Numbered from the stretch's first letter, positions 37,220 to 46,321 are shown. The stretch is DNA of 64,000 nucleotides from Asticcacaulis currens (GCF_028550395.1 NZ_JAQQKW010000001.1:558001-622000); one strand, 5' to 3'. Notes: generated by a model from the sequence alone, not told the origin. Translations and numbers: made by a program.

Positions 37220-39424
37220 CTACGCCGCCAGTTGCATCACCTGATGCTGGGTGAAGCGGAAGTCGTTGAGCATATGGACGCCGAAGGAATCCTCGCCGAC
37301 CCAGATAATGGTCGCATCCACCTCGGCATCGACTAGACGGATCGCCAGATTTTCACCGGGTTTAAGGCCCGATGTGATGCCGATACGCGCCCCTGTTTCG
37401 CTGATGTCATAAAGACGCAGGTTGCGGACGGTTCGTCCCTTCACTTCAATATCGACCGTCTCTGTTGAAGCGTAGCGCGCCGCCACCCGCTTATCCACTA
37501 GTTCATCGAGAAGGGCAGCCAGTTCCGTTTGCATGTCGCGTGAAGCGCCCGCCATGTCCTGAGAAATAGCCTGCATGTCGTCGGCGGTGCGTTCGGTCCG
37601 GCGCGTGACTTCGGGCAAGAGGTTGATGATGCGCTCGGCCTCACGATTGCCCAATGCCGCGCGCTCCAGATTGTGACGGATGGCGTCGGCCGCCTGACTT
37701 TGGGTCTTAACCGCGTCGGCGACCGTGCGCGAAGTCTGCGCTACGGAAGCGATGATACCAGTAATTTGTGACACAGAACCGACCATGCTTTCGGCCGCCT
37801 GACGCACGTCCTCGATCTGGGCTTCGATTTCGGCGGTGGCACGGCCCGTCTGATTGGCCAGAGATTTGACCTCACCAGCCACAACGGCAAAGCCCTTCCC
37901 GGCCTCTCCGGCGCGCGCGGCTTCGATAGTGGCGTTAAGCGCCAGCAAATTGGTCTGGGAGGCAATGCCCTGAATAAGGCGTGAGACCTCGCCGATACGC
38001 TCAACGGCCTGTGTCAGGGCCTGCGCCATCTCGCGCGAGCGTTCCAGTTCGCCGGAGACGCGGTCCGTCATCTCGGCGCTCTCATCCGTGCGACGGGCGA
38101 TCTCTCCGAAGCTTTGCGAGACCTCGGCCATGCCCGCCGATACGCTGTCCACATCGCGCGCCGAGGCGCTCAGCCGGTCAATCGCCGCCGTCAACTCCTC
38201 GCGCGTCGTCTTGGCCGTCAGACTGAACTCACCGGTCGAGTCCCCGACCGATGAGGACAGGGTCTGGACAGCATCCATGACGTCCGTAATGGCATTACGG
38301 ATGCGTTGGGAAAGGGTGTTGATGCGATCCTTTTCCCTGATAATCAGTTCGTTACGTTTCACATCATTGGCGGCATCGGCGATTTTTTCGATAGTGCGCC
38401 GGCGGAAGAACTCCAGCGCGCGACCGACCTGACCGATTTCGTCCCGGCGTGTGGCTTCGGGCAGACTGGCGTTGAGATCCTTGTCCGCCAAATGCCTGAT
38501 ATTCTGATCCAGCCCGTTAATGGCTTTCAGAATGGAATGGGCCAGACCCAGCGCCATGAAGACCGCCACCAGAGCCGCTGCAACCGTTACGGCCAGAAGG
38601 GTATAGAGGGTCGTAGAAAAGCCGCCGATCCGTTTCTGAAGCAGCGCGTTCAACTGCTGGGCCGAAGCCTGCCACAGATCGTCGCTCACCCTGGCATAGG
38701 CGGTTTTAGCGCTGAGGAGTGGCGTCAGATCGACCCCTGCGGCATTGCCCTGAGTCTGCATCTGGTGCGCAAGGCCGAGCGCCTCGGCTTCTACGGCCTG
38801 CGCTGCCGCCTGATAGGCGTCACGCTTGGCCTTGAGCGCCGGGGAGAGGCCGCTGTTGGCGGCAATCGCTTTGTCGAGCGAGGTGATCTGTCCCTGCCAG
38901 GCCGCGCTGAACTGCCCCAGGCCCACGACCAGACCGGTCGTCTCCTCGGTGGTCAGACTGGCCTTGGCCTGATAGGCCGACATGTCGCGCAACACGACGG
39001 AAATACGGTTCAGGGCGTCCGGGGCTTTGAAGGCTACGGCGTCCATCACATAATAGCTGTCGATATCGGGATCGAGCGTCAGATTGGAACGGTCGCTGAG
39101 CGTCGTCAGGAGGGCCAGAGCCGCATCAGCGCCGGGGGCCCTGGAGAGGGCGTCAGCCTCAGTCGCCGCAAGCGTCTTCAGCGCGGGGTGTTGCGCATCG
39201 AGGGTCGCCATCGGGGCCGTCTCGCCCGAAAGCTGTGCGGTTGCGCCGGTCAGGACGGGCCATACGATGCGCATCGCCTCGACGCCCTGAACCTCTTTCT
39301 GACCGAAATGGATGTCTTTCAGGGATTGCTGCACAAACAGGTAGCTCATCAGCACGATGGGCACCATGAACACGCCGGTCATGACAAAAAGTTTGGTACG
39401 AATACTGATGGCGGCGAAAGACAT
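37220..39424 (-). CDS. Methyl-accepting chemotaxis protein with C-terminal PilZ domain
   Basis: This 734-aa chemoreceptor has an N-terminal membrane anchor ([19 protein letters not shown]), a periplasmic helical sensor of about 240 residues, and a second transmembrane helix ([20 protein letters not shown]). A HAMP segment and the MCP signalling domain with [20 protein letters not shown] follow. Residues 646-734 form a PilZ domain with both c-di-GMP motifs: RVAAR (646-650) and DISETG (673-678). It should therefore couple chemotaxis signalling to c-di-GMP, as proposed for other PilZ-bearing receptors. ATG 39424 was chosen; the frame is open to 39457. Confidence 0.9.
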   Translation of the reverse strand: MSFAAISIRTKLFVMTGVFMVPIVLMSYLFVQQSLKDIHFGQKEVQGVEAMRIVWPVLTGATAQLSGETAPMATLDAQHPALKTLAATEADALSRAPGADAALALLTTLSDRSNLTLDPDIDSYYVMDAVAFKAPDALNRISVVLRDMSAYQAKASLTTEETTGLVVGLGQFSAAWQGQITSLDKAIAANSGLSPALKAKRDAYQAAAQAVEAEALGLAHQMQTQGNAAGVDLTPLLSAKTAYARVSDDLWQASAQQLNALLQKRIGGFSTTLYTLLAVTVAAALVAVFMALGLAHSILKAINGLDQNIRHLADKDLNASLPEATRRDEIGQVGRALEFFRRRTIEKIADAANDVKRNELIIREKDRINTLSQRIRNAITDVMDAVQTLSSSVGDSTGEFSLTAKTTREELTAAIDRLSASARDVDSVSAGMAEVSQSFGEIARRTDESAEMTDRVSGELERSREMAQALTQAVERIGEVSRLIQGIASQTNLLALNATIEAARAGEAGKGFAVVAGEVKSLANQTGRATAEIEAQIEDVRQAAESMVGSVSQITGIIASVAQTSRTVADAVKTQSQAADAIRHNLERAALGNREAERIINLLPEVTRRTERTADDMQAISQDMAGASRDMQTELAALLDELVDKRVAARYASTETVDIEVKGRTVRNLRLYDISETGARIGITSGLKPGENLAIRLVDAEVDATIIWVGEDSFGVHMLNDFRFTQHQVMQLAA

Positions 39425-39590
39425 GACGCGATCCGGAACAGGCTGACCCACCCCCAAAAGAACAGCGTTTTGGTTTCGGTTTCCTTAATGCCGCCAACGG
39501 ACTTTCAAATTTAAAAGCGGGGGCCATTGTCACAAAAAACGCCTTTACAGTCAGGATAAAATGCCCGATATAGCGCGCTTCCGGCGGACC

Positions 39591-39660
39591 CCGACACACA
39601 GGTCGGCGCCCTGGGGCCCCTAGAGAACACTCTCGACGGGCTGGGCGTCGTTGAAACGCT
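39591..39660 (+). ncRNA. Structured leader of the ornithine decarboxylase gene (candidate speF-type RNA)
   Basis: CCGAC (39591-39595) pairs with GTCGG (39602-39606). A longer interrupted hairpin follows: CGCCC (39607-39611) with GGGCG (39643-39647), GCCC (39616-39619) with GGGC (39638-39641), and GAGA (39623-39626) with TCTC (39631-39634). Alphaproteobacterial ornithine decarboxylase genes are known to carry the speF leader motif; I could not compare with its consensus. Confidence 0.5.
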
Positions 39661-39705
39661 GCTAACGCCGGTCTGGGTTTAACTTAACTTTACGGGGTAT
39701 TGGCA

Positions 39706-40974
39706 GTGGCAAACTTCCAATCGGCCCTGGACCTGGTCCGCGAGCAGTCACCGGAAAAGCCCGTCGCCCTTGTGCGACGTGAGCCTGTTTCCGTCGCAGC
39801 GCAATGGTTCCAGCGCCACTTCAAAGGCGATGTCTTCTACGCGGTCAAGGCGAACCCTTCTTCGTGGGTCATCGAAACCCTGCTCGACGCCGGGATCGGT
39901 TCGTTCGACGTGGCCTCGATCAATGAAGTCAAGCTGGTGCGCGGCCTTGCGCCTGAAGCGCGTCTGGCCTTCATGCACCCGGTCAAGTCGCGTCGGGACA
40001 TCGCCGAAGCCTATTCCGATTTCGGTGTAAAGACCTTCAGCCTTGATACCCACGAAGAATTGCAGAAGATCCTCGACGCCACGGGTGGCGCGAAGGACCT
40101 CAATCTGATCGTGCGTCTGGCGACGTCGGGCGAAGGCTCGAACCTGCCCCTGACCAACAAGTTCGGCGCTCAGCCCTATGAGGCGCCAGCACTCTTGCTG
40201 GCGGCGCGTCAGGCGACGCAGGACCGCATGGGTGTCTCCTTCCACGTCGGCTCGCAATGTATGCGCCCGACCGCCTATGCGGCAGCCATGTCGGTGGCAT
40301 CGCGCGCGCTGGTCCGCGCCGGCGTGCTTGCCGATATTGTCGATGTCGGTGGCGGCTTCCCGTCGGTCTATCCGGGCATGGTGCCGCCGTCCCTGCCCGA
40401 ATATATGGACGTGATCCATCGCGCCTTTGATGAAATGAAGGTGCATGAGGCGACGGAACTGTGGGCCGAGCCGGGGCGTTCGCTGGTGGCGGAATCGACC
40501 TCGATCCTCGCCCGCGTCGAGCTGCGCAAGGGCGATGCCCTTTATCTGAACGACGGGGCCTATGGCAACCTGTTCGACGCCACCCACGCCAAGTGGCCCT
40601 TCCCGGTGCGCCTGCACCGCGCCGAGGATGGTGACGAGCAACCGGAACTGAAGCCGTTTCGTTTCTATGGCCCGACTTGCGACTCCATCGACCACATGCC
40701 GGGGCCGTTCTGGCTTCCGGCGGATGTGGATGAGGGCGATTACGTCGAAATCGGGATGCTGGGGGCCTATGGCGTGGCCATGACGACCGGGTTCAACGGC
40801 TATGGTCAGACCGAAACCGTCTTCCTCGATGACGCGCCGATGGCCTCGCTGTTCGGTCTGGGCCCGCGCTCGCTGAACGTGCCGCGCAGCCTTTTCGACA
40901 GCGTCGAAGAGAACAAGGTCGTGCGCCTCAACCGCCCCAAGGGCGGCAAGCGCGGCAAGAAGCGGTCGAAGTAA
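39706..40974 (+). CDS. Type III PLP-dependent ornithine/lysine decarboxylase
   Basis: This 422-aa fold-III decarboxylase makes putrescine (or cadaverine) from ornithine (or lysine). The PLP-binding Lys48 lies in FYAVKAN. The phosphate-binding VGGGFPS is near residue 213, AEPGRSLV near 257, and the substrate-site Cys325 in GPTCDSID. The last 15 residues are an unusual Lys/Arg-rich tail. GTG 39706, with GGGG eight bases upstream, was preferred over TTG 39700. A structured leader precedes it, and a deoxyhypusine-synthase-like gene lies downstream, fitting polyamine synthesis. Confidence 0.92.
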   Translation: MANFQSALDLVREQSPEKPVALVRREPVSVAAQWFQRHFKGDVFYAVKANPSSWVIETLLDAGIGSFDVASINEVKLVRGLAPEARLAFMHPVKSRRDIAEAYSDFGVKTFSLDTHEELQKILDATGGAKDLNLIVRLATSGEGSNLPLTNKFGAQPYEAPALLLAARQATQDRMGVSFHVGSQCMRPTAYAAAMSVASRALVRAGVLADIVDVGGGFPSVYPGMVPPSLPEYMDVIHRAFDEMKVHEATELWAEPGRSLVAESTSILARVELRKGDALYLNDGAYGNLFDATHAKWPFPVRLHRAEDGDEQPELKPFRFYGPTCDSIDHMPGPFWLPADVDEGDYVEIGMLGAYGVAMTTGFNGYGQTETVFLDDAPMASLFGLGPRSLNVPRSLFDSVEENKVVRLNRPKGGKRGKKRSK

Positions 40975-40978
40975 TTGG

Positions 40979-41293
40979 ATGGAAGAGGGACAGGCTGAGA
41001 AGGACGTTTTCCGTTTTTTCTTCTGGGTTGGTTTCCTTCATGTCGGAATAGGCGCTCTCTTTTGCGCTTTCCTTTCGCTCATGGCATTTCGCAACTGGGC
41101 GTTTCAGGGGTTTTCGGCCAGCGATTTGCAGTTAGCCTTAATTTTCTTACTCGCTTTTATCTTTCTCGCGGGGATCCTCTGGCTCAGGTGTCGTAAGTAT
41201 AAACGTTGGGCACAGGAACCCTCGCCATCGAAAGTGACGGCGGAAGAAATCAACCATGCCCGACGACGTCTTTACGGTGACAGTGACGGATAG
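40979..41293 (+). CDS. Small two-helix membrane protein
   Basis: This 104-aa protein starts five bases after the decarboxylase stop. It has two hydrophobic helices (VGFLHVGIGALFCAFLSLMAF and LQLALIFLLAFIFLAGILWL) and a charged C-terminus. No family is recognised. Base composition is less GC-rich than in the neighbours, consistent with a recent or fast-evolving gene. Its position suggests co-transcription with the decarboxylase. Confidence 0.6.
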   Translation: MEEGQAEKDVFRFFFWVGFLHVGIGALFCAFLSLMAFRNWAFQGFSASDLQLALIFLLAFIFLAGILWLRCRKYKRWAQEPSPSKVTAEEINHARRRLYGDSDG

Positions 41294-41322
41294 TTGACCG
41301 CGTCGTTTAATCAAACCTTGAT

Positions 41323-41353
41323 TTGCCAAGGCGCCCCCTATGTCCTATAGGGG
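41323..41353 (+). promoter_or_regulatory. Possible promoter and dyad upstream of the DHS-like gene
   Basis: TTGCCA (41323-41328) and TATAGG (41346-41351) are 17 bp apart. CCCCTAT (41335-41341) and ATAGGGG (41347-41353) form an inverted repeat over the -10 region, followed further on by a run of T residues. It could be a promoter with operator or a hairpin ending the preceding transcript. Confidence 0.4.
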
Positions 41354-41449
41354 CCGCGAGTTTTTTCAGCTTCTCTCCCCATCGCTCCGTCTGGGGGACA
41401 AAGAGTGCATGACGGGCGTCCACCTTCTTATCTCCAAAAGGACCAAGAG

Positions 41450-42502
41450 ATGAACGCAACTACCCCCCAATCCAACCAAAAGGCCGCCCTGCTCCAGAAC
41501 ACTGTGGAGCACGTCGATATCACGTCTTATGACGCGCGCCCGATCATCGACTCGATGCGCAAGATGAGCTTCTCAAGCCGTGATACCGCCCGCGCCGCCG
41601 ACATCTTCAACATGGCGCTGGAAGACAAGGACTGCTCGCCGTGGCTGATCCTCGCCGGTTCGACCTCGGCCGGTGGCTGTATGCACGTCTATCGCGACAT
41701 GGTGAAGTTCGGCATGATCGACGCCGTGGTCGCCACCGGTGCCTCGATTGTGGATATGGACTTCTTCGAAGCGCTCGGCTTTAAGCACTATCAGGCCGCC
41801 GGTCCGGTGGACGATAACGTTCTGCGCGACAATTATATCGACCGCATCTACGACACCTATATCGACGAAGAAGAGCTTCAGGCCTGCGATCACACCATCC
41901 TTGAGATCGCCAATCGCCTCGAGCCGCGCGGCTATTCCTCGCGCGAATTCATCTGGGAAATGGGCAAGTGGCTGTCGGAAGGCAATGCCAAGAAGGAGGG
42001 CTCGCTGATCCAGACCGCCTATGAGCATGGCGTGCCGATCTTCTGCCCGGCCTTCGTGGACTCGTCTGCCGGTTTCGGCCTCGTTAAGCACCAGAAGGAA
42101 CGCGCGGCTGCGGGTAAGCCCTATCTGATGCTCGACGCCATTGCTGACTTCCGCGAACTGACCGACATCAAGATTGCGGCGGGCACCACGGGCCTGTTTA
42201 TGGTCGGCGGCGGCGTGCCGAAGAACTTTGCTCAGGACACGGTTGTCTGCGCCGAAATCCTCGGCGTCGAAGCTGATATGCACAAGTACGCGGTGCAGAT
42301 CACCGTCGCCGATGTGCGTGACGGTGCCTGTTCCTCCTCGACGCTGAAGGAAGCCGCTTCGTGGGGTAAGGTTTCGACCACCTACGAACAGATGGTCTTT
42401 GCCGAAGCCACAACCGTCGTGCCGCTCATCGGCTCCGACGCCTACCACCGTGGCGCGTGGAAGTCGCGTGAGAAGCGCAACTGGGCCAAGCTGTTTGCGT
42501 AA
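41450..42502 (+). CDS. Deoxyhypusine-synthase-like protein (probable homospermidine synthase)
   Basis: This 350-aa protein belongs to the deoxyhypusine synthase superfamily. Bacteria lack eIF5A, and bacterial DHS-like enzymes are known to act as homospermidine synthases using putrescine. The NAD-binding and aminobutyl-accepting features are recognisable: WLILAGSTSAGG, PIFCPAFVDSSAGFGL, and the catalytic Lys258 in VGGGVPKNFAQD. ATG 41450 has AGGA eight bases upstream. Its position next to an ornithine decarboxylase supports the route ornithine to putrescine to homospermidine. Confidence 0.88.
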   Translation: MNATTPQSNQKAALLQNTVEHVDITSYDARPIIDSMRKMSFSSRDTARAADIFNMALEDKDCSPWLILAGSTSAGGCMHVYRDMVKFGMIDAVVATGASIVDMDFFEALGFKHYQAAGPVDDNVLRDNYIDRIYDTYIDEEELQACDHTILEIANRLEPRGYSSREFIWEMGKWLSEGNAKKEGSLIQTAYEHGVPIFCPAFVDSSAGFGLVKHQKERAAAGKPYLMLDAIADFRELTDIKIAAGTTGLFMVGGGVPKNFAQDTVVCAEILGVEADMHKYAVQITVADVRDGACSSSTLKEAASWGKVSTTYEQMVFAEATTVVPLIGSDAYHRGAWKSREKRNWAKLFA

Positions 42503-42505
42503 ACC

Positions 42506-42619
42506 CTGAGTAAATGACGCCGATTTTTGAGAATAACTCTGGTTAATCGTTTGCTTAACGGTATCAACATGCCATTAACCAAAGATCGGCGTCATAGATC
42601 ACGAATTTTTTTTACTCAG
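42506..42619. repeat. Three nested inverted repeats after the DHS-like gene
   Basis: Outer arms CTGAGTAAA (42506-42514) and TTTACTCAG (42611-42619), middle arms TGACGCCGAT (42515-42524) and ATCGGCGTCA (42585-42594), and inner arms GGTTAAT (42541-42547) and ATTAACC (42574-42580) are all perfect. The element begins three bases after the stop codon. A run of eight T (42606-42613) lies near the right end, so it could include a terminator. Confidence 0.7.
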
Positions 42620-42870
42620 CCTCTTCCCTTTTTCAAAATAAGGGCTATTTAGGCTTTAACGATAGCGGCTCACGTAATTGAGTCGTCGTCACTCAGTTCG
42701 TCGCCGGGATCATCCCCCCCCCCCTCGAATCCGGCGGCATGCGCGGCCCTCCCTGCCCCCCAGGGAGGGCCGTTGTTATTTCGGTGTCCGTGATGGGGCA
42801 GGTCGGGTTTTCCTGAAATTTGTGCTCAACCTGCGTTCCGCGCTGGCCTGCCCCCCAGGGAGGGCCGTTG
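42620..42870. repeat. Intergenic region with C11 tract, hairpin and 30-bp direct repeat
   Basis: There are eleven C in a row at 42714-42724. GGCCCTCCCTG (42745-42755) pairs perfectly with CAGGGAGGGCC (42761-42771). A 30-bp sequence at 42752-42781 is repeated exactly at 42847-42876, 95 bp on, where it overlaps the stop codon of the esterase gene. No gene is seen in this stretch. Confidence 0.75.
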
Positions 42871-43803
42871 TTATTTGGGCGTCTGCGTCCCTATTACCCC
42901 GATCCTCGCCAACCATATCTCGAGGCGTTGCGGCCATTCGGAAATCGGCAGGCCGGTGGGGCGAAGTCCGAACGCATGGCCGCCCCTGGCATAGAGGTGC
43001 ATCTCGACGGGTATACCCGCCTCTTTAAGTGCCGCTTCGTAAACGAGGGAATGGCGCACATCGTCCACGGGATCGTCTTCGGCATGCAGAAGAAAGGTCG
43101 GTGGTGTACCGGGCGTGACCCTGATGTCCGGCTCAAGGGTCAGGTCGGGTTCATGCCACAGATGTCCGGGGTATATAACCACCGCGAAATCCGGGCGCAG
43201 GCTTTGCGTGTCCGCGGAATCTACGGGCGAATAGGCGGCTTCGGTGCGCGTGCTGACGGCTGCCGCCAGGTGCCCACCAGCCGAAAAGCCCAGCACGCCG
43301 ATACGGTTGGGGTCTATACCATAGGTCTCCGCCCCCTGACGCAACAGGCGCAGCGCCCGCTGCGCGTCCTGAAGCGCCATCCATACCTTCGGGTTTTCAC
43401 GGCAATTGCAGTCGGGATTCCACCACGGTCCGGATGCCGGAACCCGGTATTTCAACACCACGCAGGTAATGCCCCTGGGTGTCAGCCAGTCGCACACCTC
43501 GGTTCCTTCGAGGTCCATAGCCAGCACACGATACCCGCCGCCCGGCAGGACCACAACGGTCGCGCCCGTCGGTTCGCCCTGTGCGGGATAGATCGTCAGG
43601 CTGGGCTGCGACACATTGCTGATCTGCGTCCACGGCCGTCCACCGACCAGCGACTTGCCCTTGCCCGCCTGTTCGGGGCCCCTGGCTCTGGGGTTGCCCA
43701 TATGGGCGGAGTTTGGCCACAGAGGAACGCTTACCGGGGCGGCCCCCGCCGATGAAGCGATAACGGAAGCGCAGAACATCGCCGTGAGTGTTCTGCGGGC
43801 CAT
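42871..43803 (-). CDS. Secreted alpha/beta hydrolase (acetyl-xylan-esterase-like)
   Basis: This 310-aa exported hydrolase has a signal peptide (MARRTLTAMFCASVIASSAGA). The mature enzyme resembles BD-FAE/Axe-type carbohydrate esterases, starting PVSVPLWPNSAHMGNPRARGPE. The oxyanion motif LPGGGY is near residue 87. The triad is visible as Ser174 (GFSAGGH), an Asp near 244 in AEDDPVDD, and His276 (GGHAFGL). The likely role is removing acyl groups from plant polysaccharide. Its start lies four bases after the glycosyltransferase stop, so the two may share a transcript. ATG 43803 gives a clean signal peptide. Confidence 0.87.
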   Translation of the reverse strand: MARRTLTAMFCASVIASSAGAAPVSVPLWPNSAHMGNPRARGPEQAGKGKSLVGGRPWTQISNVSQPSLTIYPAQGEPTGATVVVLPGGGYRVLAMDLEGTEVCDWLTPRGITCVVLKYRVPASGPWWNPDCNCRENPKVWMALQDAQRALRLLRQGAETYGIDPNRIGVLGFSAGGHLAAAVSTRTEAAYSPVDSADTQSLRPDFAVVIYPGHLWHEPDLTLEPDIRVTPGTPPTFLLHAEDDPVDDVRHSLVYEAALKEAGIPVEMHLYARGGHAFGLRPTGLPISEWPQRLEIWLARIGVIGTQTPK

Positions 43804-43807
43804 CCGT

Positions 43808-44875
43808 TTACGCCGCCCTGCGCAGGCGACGCGGCAGGGCGCGTAGCCGCGCCCACAGCTTTTTCTTCTCGGCTTCGGGATAGGGTTCGAGGTTGCGGAT
43901 AAATTCCTCCGCACAGGCCCGCCACGAAAACTTTTCGGCATGACGGCGCACATGGGCGCGATCCAGCTTCAGCGCCTCGGTAATGGCGACGCTGAGGTCT
44001 TCGTCGATGACGCCTGCGCCCGTGCCGGGGATCAGGTCAATGGGCCCGTGCGCCGGGAAGGCGGCGACCGGGGTGCCCGTGGCCATGGCTTCGAGGATAA
44101 CAAGGCCGAAGGTGTCGGTCAGAGACGGAAAGACGAAAACGTCGGAATCGGCGTAGGAGCGCGCCAGTTCCTCGCCGAAACGCGCGCCCGTAAACACCGC
44201 GTCCGGATATTTTTCCCTCAGTTCCTCGAGCTGCGGTCCCTTGCCGACCACCACCTTGGTGCCGGGCAGGTCAAGCGACAGGAAGGCTTCGAGGTTTTTC
44301 TCAATGGCCACGCGACCGATATAGGTCATGATTGGGCGGGGCAGGTCGCCGAAGATCGGCTCAAGGCCCGGGCGGAACATCTCGGTATCGACGCCGCGCG
44401 TCCACGGCGAAATGTTCTTGAAGCCGCGCGCCTCAAGGTCTTTTTGCAGGGTCGGCGTCGCCACCATTACCCGGCCCGACGGCTTGTGGAACCAGCGCAT
44501 ATAGCCATAGCCCCAGCTCAGGGGGATGGGCAGGCGCGCCGACACATATTCCGGAAACTTGGTGTGGTAGGAGGTGGTGAAGGGCATCTTCCATTCCATG
44601 CACACCCGACGCGCCGCCAGACCCACAAAGGCTTCGGTGGCGATATGCACGGCATCCGGCTCATAGTCCTGGATGATTTCACGCACGTCTTCGTAGCAGC
44701 CCAGAGCCAGCTTGACCTCCGGATAGTCGGGCCACGATACCGACTTGAACTGGTTATAGTCCACGATCTTGAACTCATGGCCGAGCTTTTCGCATTCGGC
44801 GATGACCCGCTTCATCGTCGTGACCACGCCATTGACCTGAGGGTCCCATGCATCGGTCGCCAGTAAGATACGCAC
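43808..44875 (-). CDS. Glycosyltransferase family 4 protein
   Basis: This 355-aa GT-B glycosyltransferase has an N-terminal acceptor domain starting RILLATDAWDPQVNGVVTTMKR, typical of the GT4 subgroup that acts on phosphatidylinositol or diacylglycerol lipids. The C-terminal donor domain contains TYIGRVAIEKNLEAF and the EX7E-like FPSLTDTFGLVILEAMATG. Substrates cannot be fixed; glycolipid synthesis is likely. GTG 44875 with GGAA upstream starts at the conserved first strand; readings extending further upstream run into the divergent regulatory region. Confidence 0.85.
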   Translation of the reverse strand: MRILLATDAWDPQVNGVVTTMKRVIAECEKLGHEFKIVDYNQFKSVSWPDYPEVKLALGCYEDVREIIQDYEPDAVHIATEAFVGLAARRVCMEWKMPFTTSYHTKFPEYVSARLPIPLSWGYGYMRWFHKPSGRVMVATPTLQKDLEARGFKNISPWTRGVDTEMFRPGLEPIFGDLPRPIMTYIGRVAIEKNLEAFLSLDLPGTKVVVGKGPQLEELREKYPDAVFTGARFGEELARSYADSDVFVFPSLTDTFGLVILEAMATGTPVAAFPAHGPIDLIPGTGAGVIDEDLSVAITEALKLDRAHVRRHAEKFSWRACAEEFIRNLEPYPEAEKKKLWARLRALPRRLRRAA

Positions 44876-45285
44876 AATCGTTTCCGTCTGTTGTCCTGCT
44901 CCCCTGTGTAGAGGGCAAAGAGCGGTCTGTGAAGCACGATTTTGTTTCACGCCTGCGACAGTCGCGTGAGCGCTGTGCAGAAACGCGCAAAGGCTTTTGG
45001 GCCGGGCCCGCGCGGTCCGGCAAAACACCGCCAGGGGGATTTTCGGCCCTCCGGCAGGGCGGCACAGGCGAGCCGGGCTATATTTTCGCGGTTCACTGCG
45101 CCTTTTGTCATGCCGCAGATGTTGCGATGCACAAAAAGGCGCGTATAATTACCGGTATGGAACCCCGTCGCGTCAAAAGCTCCAGCGCCTTGTCAATTGC
45201 GACGAAAGACCCGAATGTGAGTAGTGTCCGCGCCCGTACAGAACACACAACGGGAGGCAAGCGCGCGGAGGCTGGAAGGCAGCGT
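44876..45285 (+). promoter_or_regulatory. Divergent intergenic region with a tetR promoter
   Basis: This 410-bp gap holds TTGCGA (45122-45127) and a perfect TATAAT (45144-45149), 16 bp apart, giving a leader of about 130 nt before the TetR gene. GCGCCTTTTG (45098-45107) and a complementary stretch at 45133-45142 form an inverted repeat over the promoter. ACCGGT just after the -10 is a short palindrome and possible operator. No gene was found in this gap. Confidence 0.5.
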
Positions 45286-45909
45286 ATGAGCGATCGACCG
45301 AAAGACACGCCCAAATCCCGCCGCACGCGGGTTCAGATTCTCGACACCGCTATGCGGCTGTTCGCAGAACTGGGCTATGACCGTGCCGGCAATGCCGCCA
45401 TCGCCGAAGCCTGCGGTCTGACGCGTGGGGCCATGCTCTACCACTTTCCGACCCGTGAAGCGCTGGTCGAAGCCGCCGCCTGGCATATCCACGCCGCCCG
45501 TGAAGCCGCTTTCGAGGCCGAAGCGGGGAAGCTGAAACCCGGTCAGGACGCGCTGGACGGTGCGATTGACGCCTACTGGCGTCTGCTCAGTTCGGTGCCG
45601 TTTGCCGCCTTTCTGGCCCTGGAACGCGCGGCGCGTCAGGACGAGGACGTGGCCAAGGCGATCCGCCCGGCGCAGGAGGCTTTCGACCGAGGTGCGATGG
45701 GACGTGCTACGCCCGGCTTCATCACCGCCGGTGTCGATGCGCGGTTTCAGGCCAGCCGCGATCTGGCTCGCTTTGCGCTGGACGGTCTGCACCGGGCCGC
45801 CCTGACGTATGATCAGCCCGAACGCATCGAAAACCTGCTCAATGTCATCAAGCGCGCGGTGCATATGCTGAACCGCAAGGGCGATGTGACGGACCTCTGG
45901 GCCGACTGA
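45286..45909 (+). CDS. TetR family transcriptional regulator
   Basis: This 207-aa repressor has a TetR-type helix-turn-helix at residues about 15-60 (RVQILDTAMRLFAELGYDRAGNAAIAEACGLTRGAMLYHF). A helical ligand domain follows (SSVPFAAFLALERAARQDEDVA). ATG 45286 has GGAAGG six bases upstream. It is divergent from the glycosyltransferase and could control it or itself. The ligand is unknown. One base separates its stop from the DUF5990 gene. Confidence 0.9.
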   Translation: MSDRPKDTPKSRRTRVQILDTAMRLFAELGYDRAGNAAIAEACGLTRGAMLYHFPTREALVEAAAWHIHAAREAAFEAEAGKLKPGQDALDGAIDAYWRLLSSVPFAAFLALERAARQDEDVAKAIRPAQEAFDRGAMGRATPGFITAGVDARFQASRDLARFALDGLHRAALTYDQPERIENLLNVIKRAVHMLNRKGDVTDLWAD

Positions 45910-45910
45910 G

Positions 45911-46321
45911 ATGGCCGACGCGTCGGTAACCCTGCGTCTGACCATCGCTGACCCCGTTCCGGGCGTAGCCTATAGCCTTCAGGACAAGGACAGCCACCCG
46001 GTTGATCCGCAAACGGCGGGAGACGGGCCGCTGTCGTTCGATGTGCCGCTGCGCCTCAGCGAAGACGGTCGCTGGCTGGGGCCGTTCGTGCGTCGCGAAG
46101 GCCCTGAGCGCCGCTTTGTCTATATCGCCATCGGCACCTCGGCGGGGGACCACGGCAGCGAATGGACGCGCCGCGCCAAGATCGACATTCACGATATGCC
46201 CGACACCCTGAAGGCTGCGGCCCGCGCCGGCGGCGTGCCCGAAGCCCTGCTGCCCGGTCGCGGCAAGGACGGCACCCCCGCCTGCGCCACCGTGCGTGTG
46301 CGCGAATGGCGTCTGATATGA
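45911..46321 (+). CDS. DUF5990 family protein
   Basis: This 136-aa protein resembles DUF5990 members (VTLRLTIADPVPGVAYSLQDKDS, GPFVRREGPERRFVYIAIGTSAGD, WTRRAKIDIHDM). It is predicted to be a compact beta-rich protein. Its function is unknown. It immediately follows the TetR gene, so the pair is probably co-transcribed. Confidence 0.75.
   Translation: MADASVTLRLTIADPVPGVAYSLQDKDSHPVDPQTAGDGPLSFDVPLRLSEDGRWLGPFVRREGPERRFVYIAIGTSAGDHGSEWTRRAKIDIHDMPDTLKAAARAGGVPEALLPGRGKDGTPACATVRVREWRLI

Noticed and set aside
37490-37500. DnaA-box-like TTATCCAC
   Set aside because: A single imperfect site inside a coding sequence, with no cluster or AT-rich region to suggest an origin.
42543-42559. CtrA-like site TTAA...TTAAC in the nested repeat
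   Set aside because: The spacer is eight bases rather than seven, and the halves are better explained as arms of the inverted repeats.
42714-42876. Direct repeats considered as a CRISPR array
   Set aside because: Only two copies exist, one overlaps a coding end, and there are no regular spacers or cas genes.
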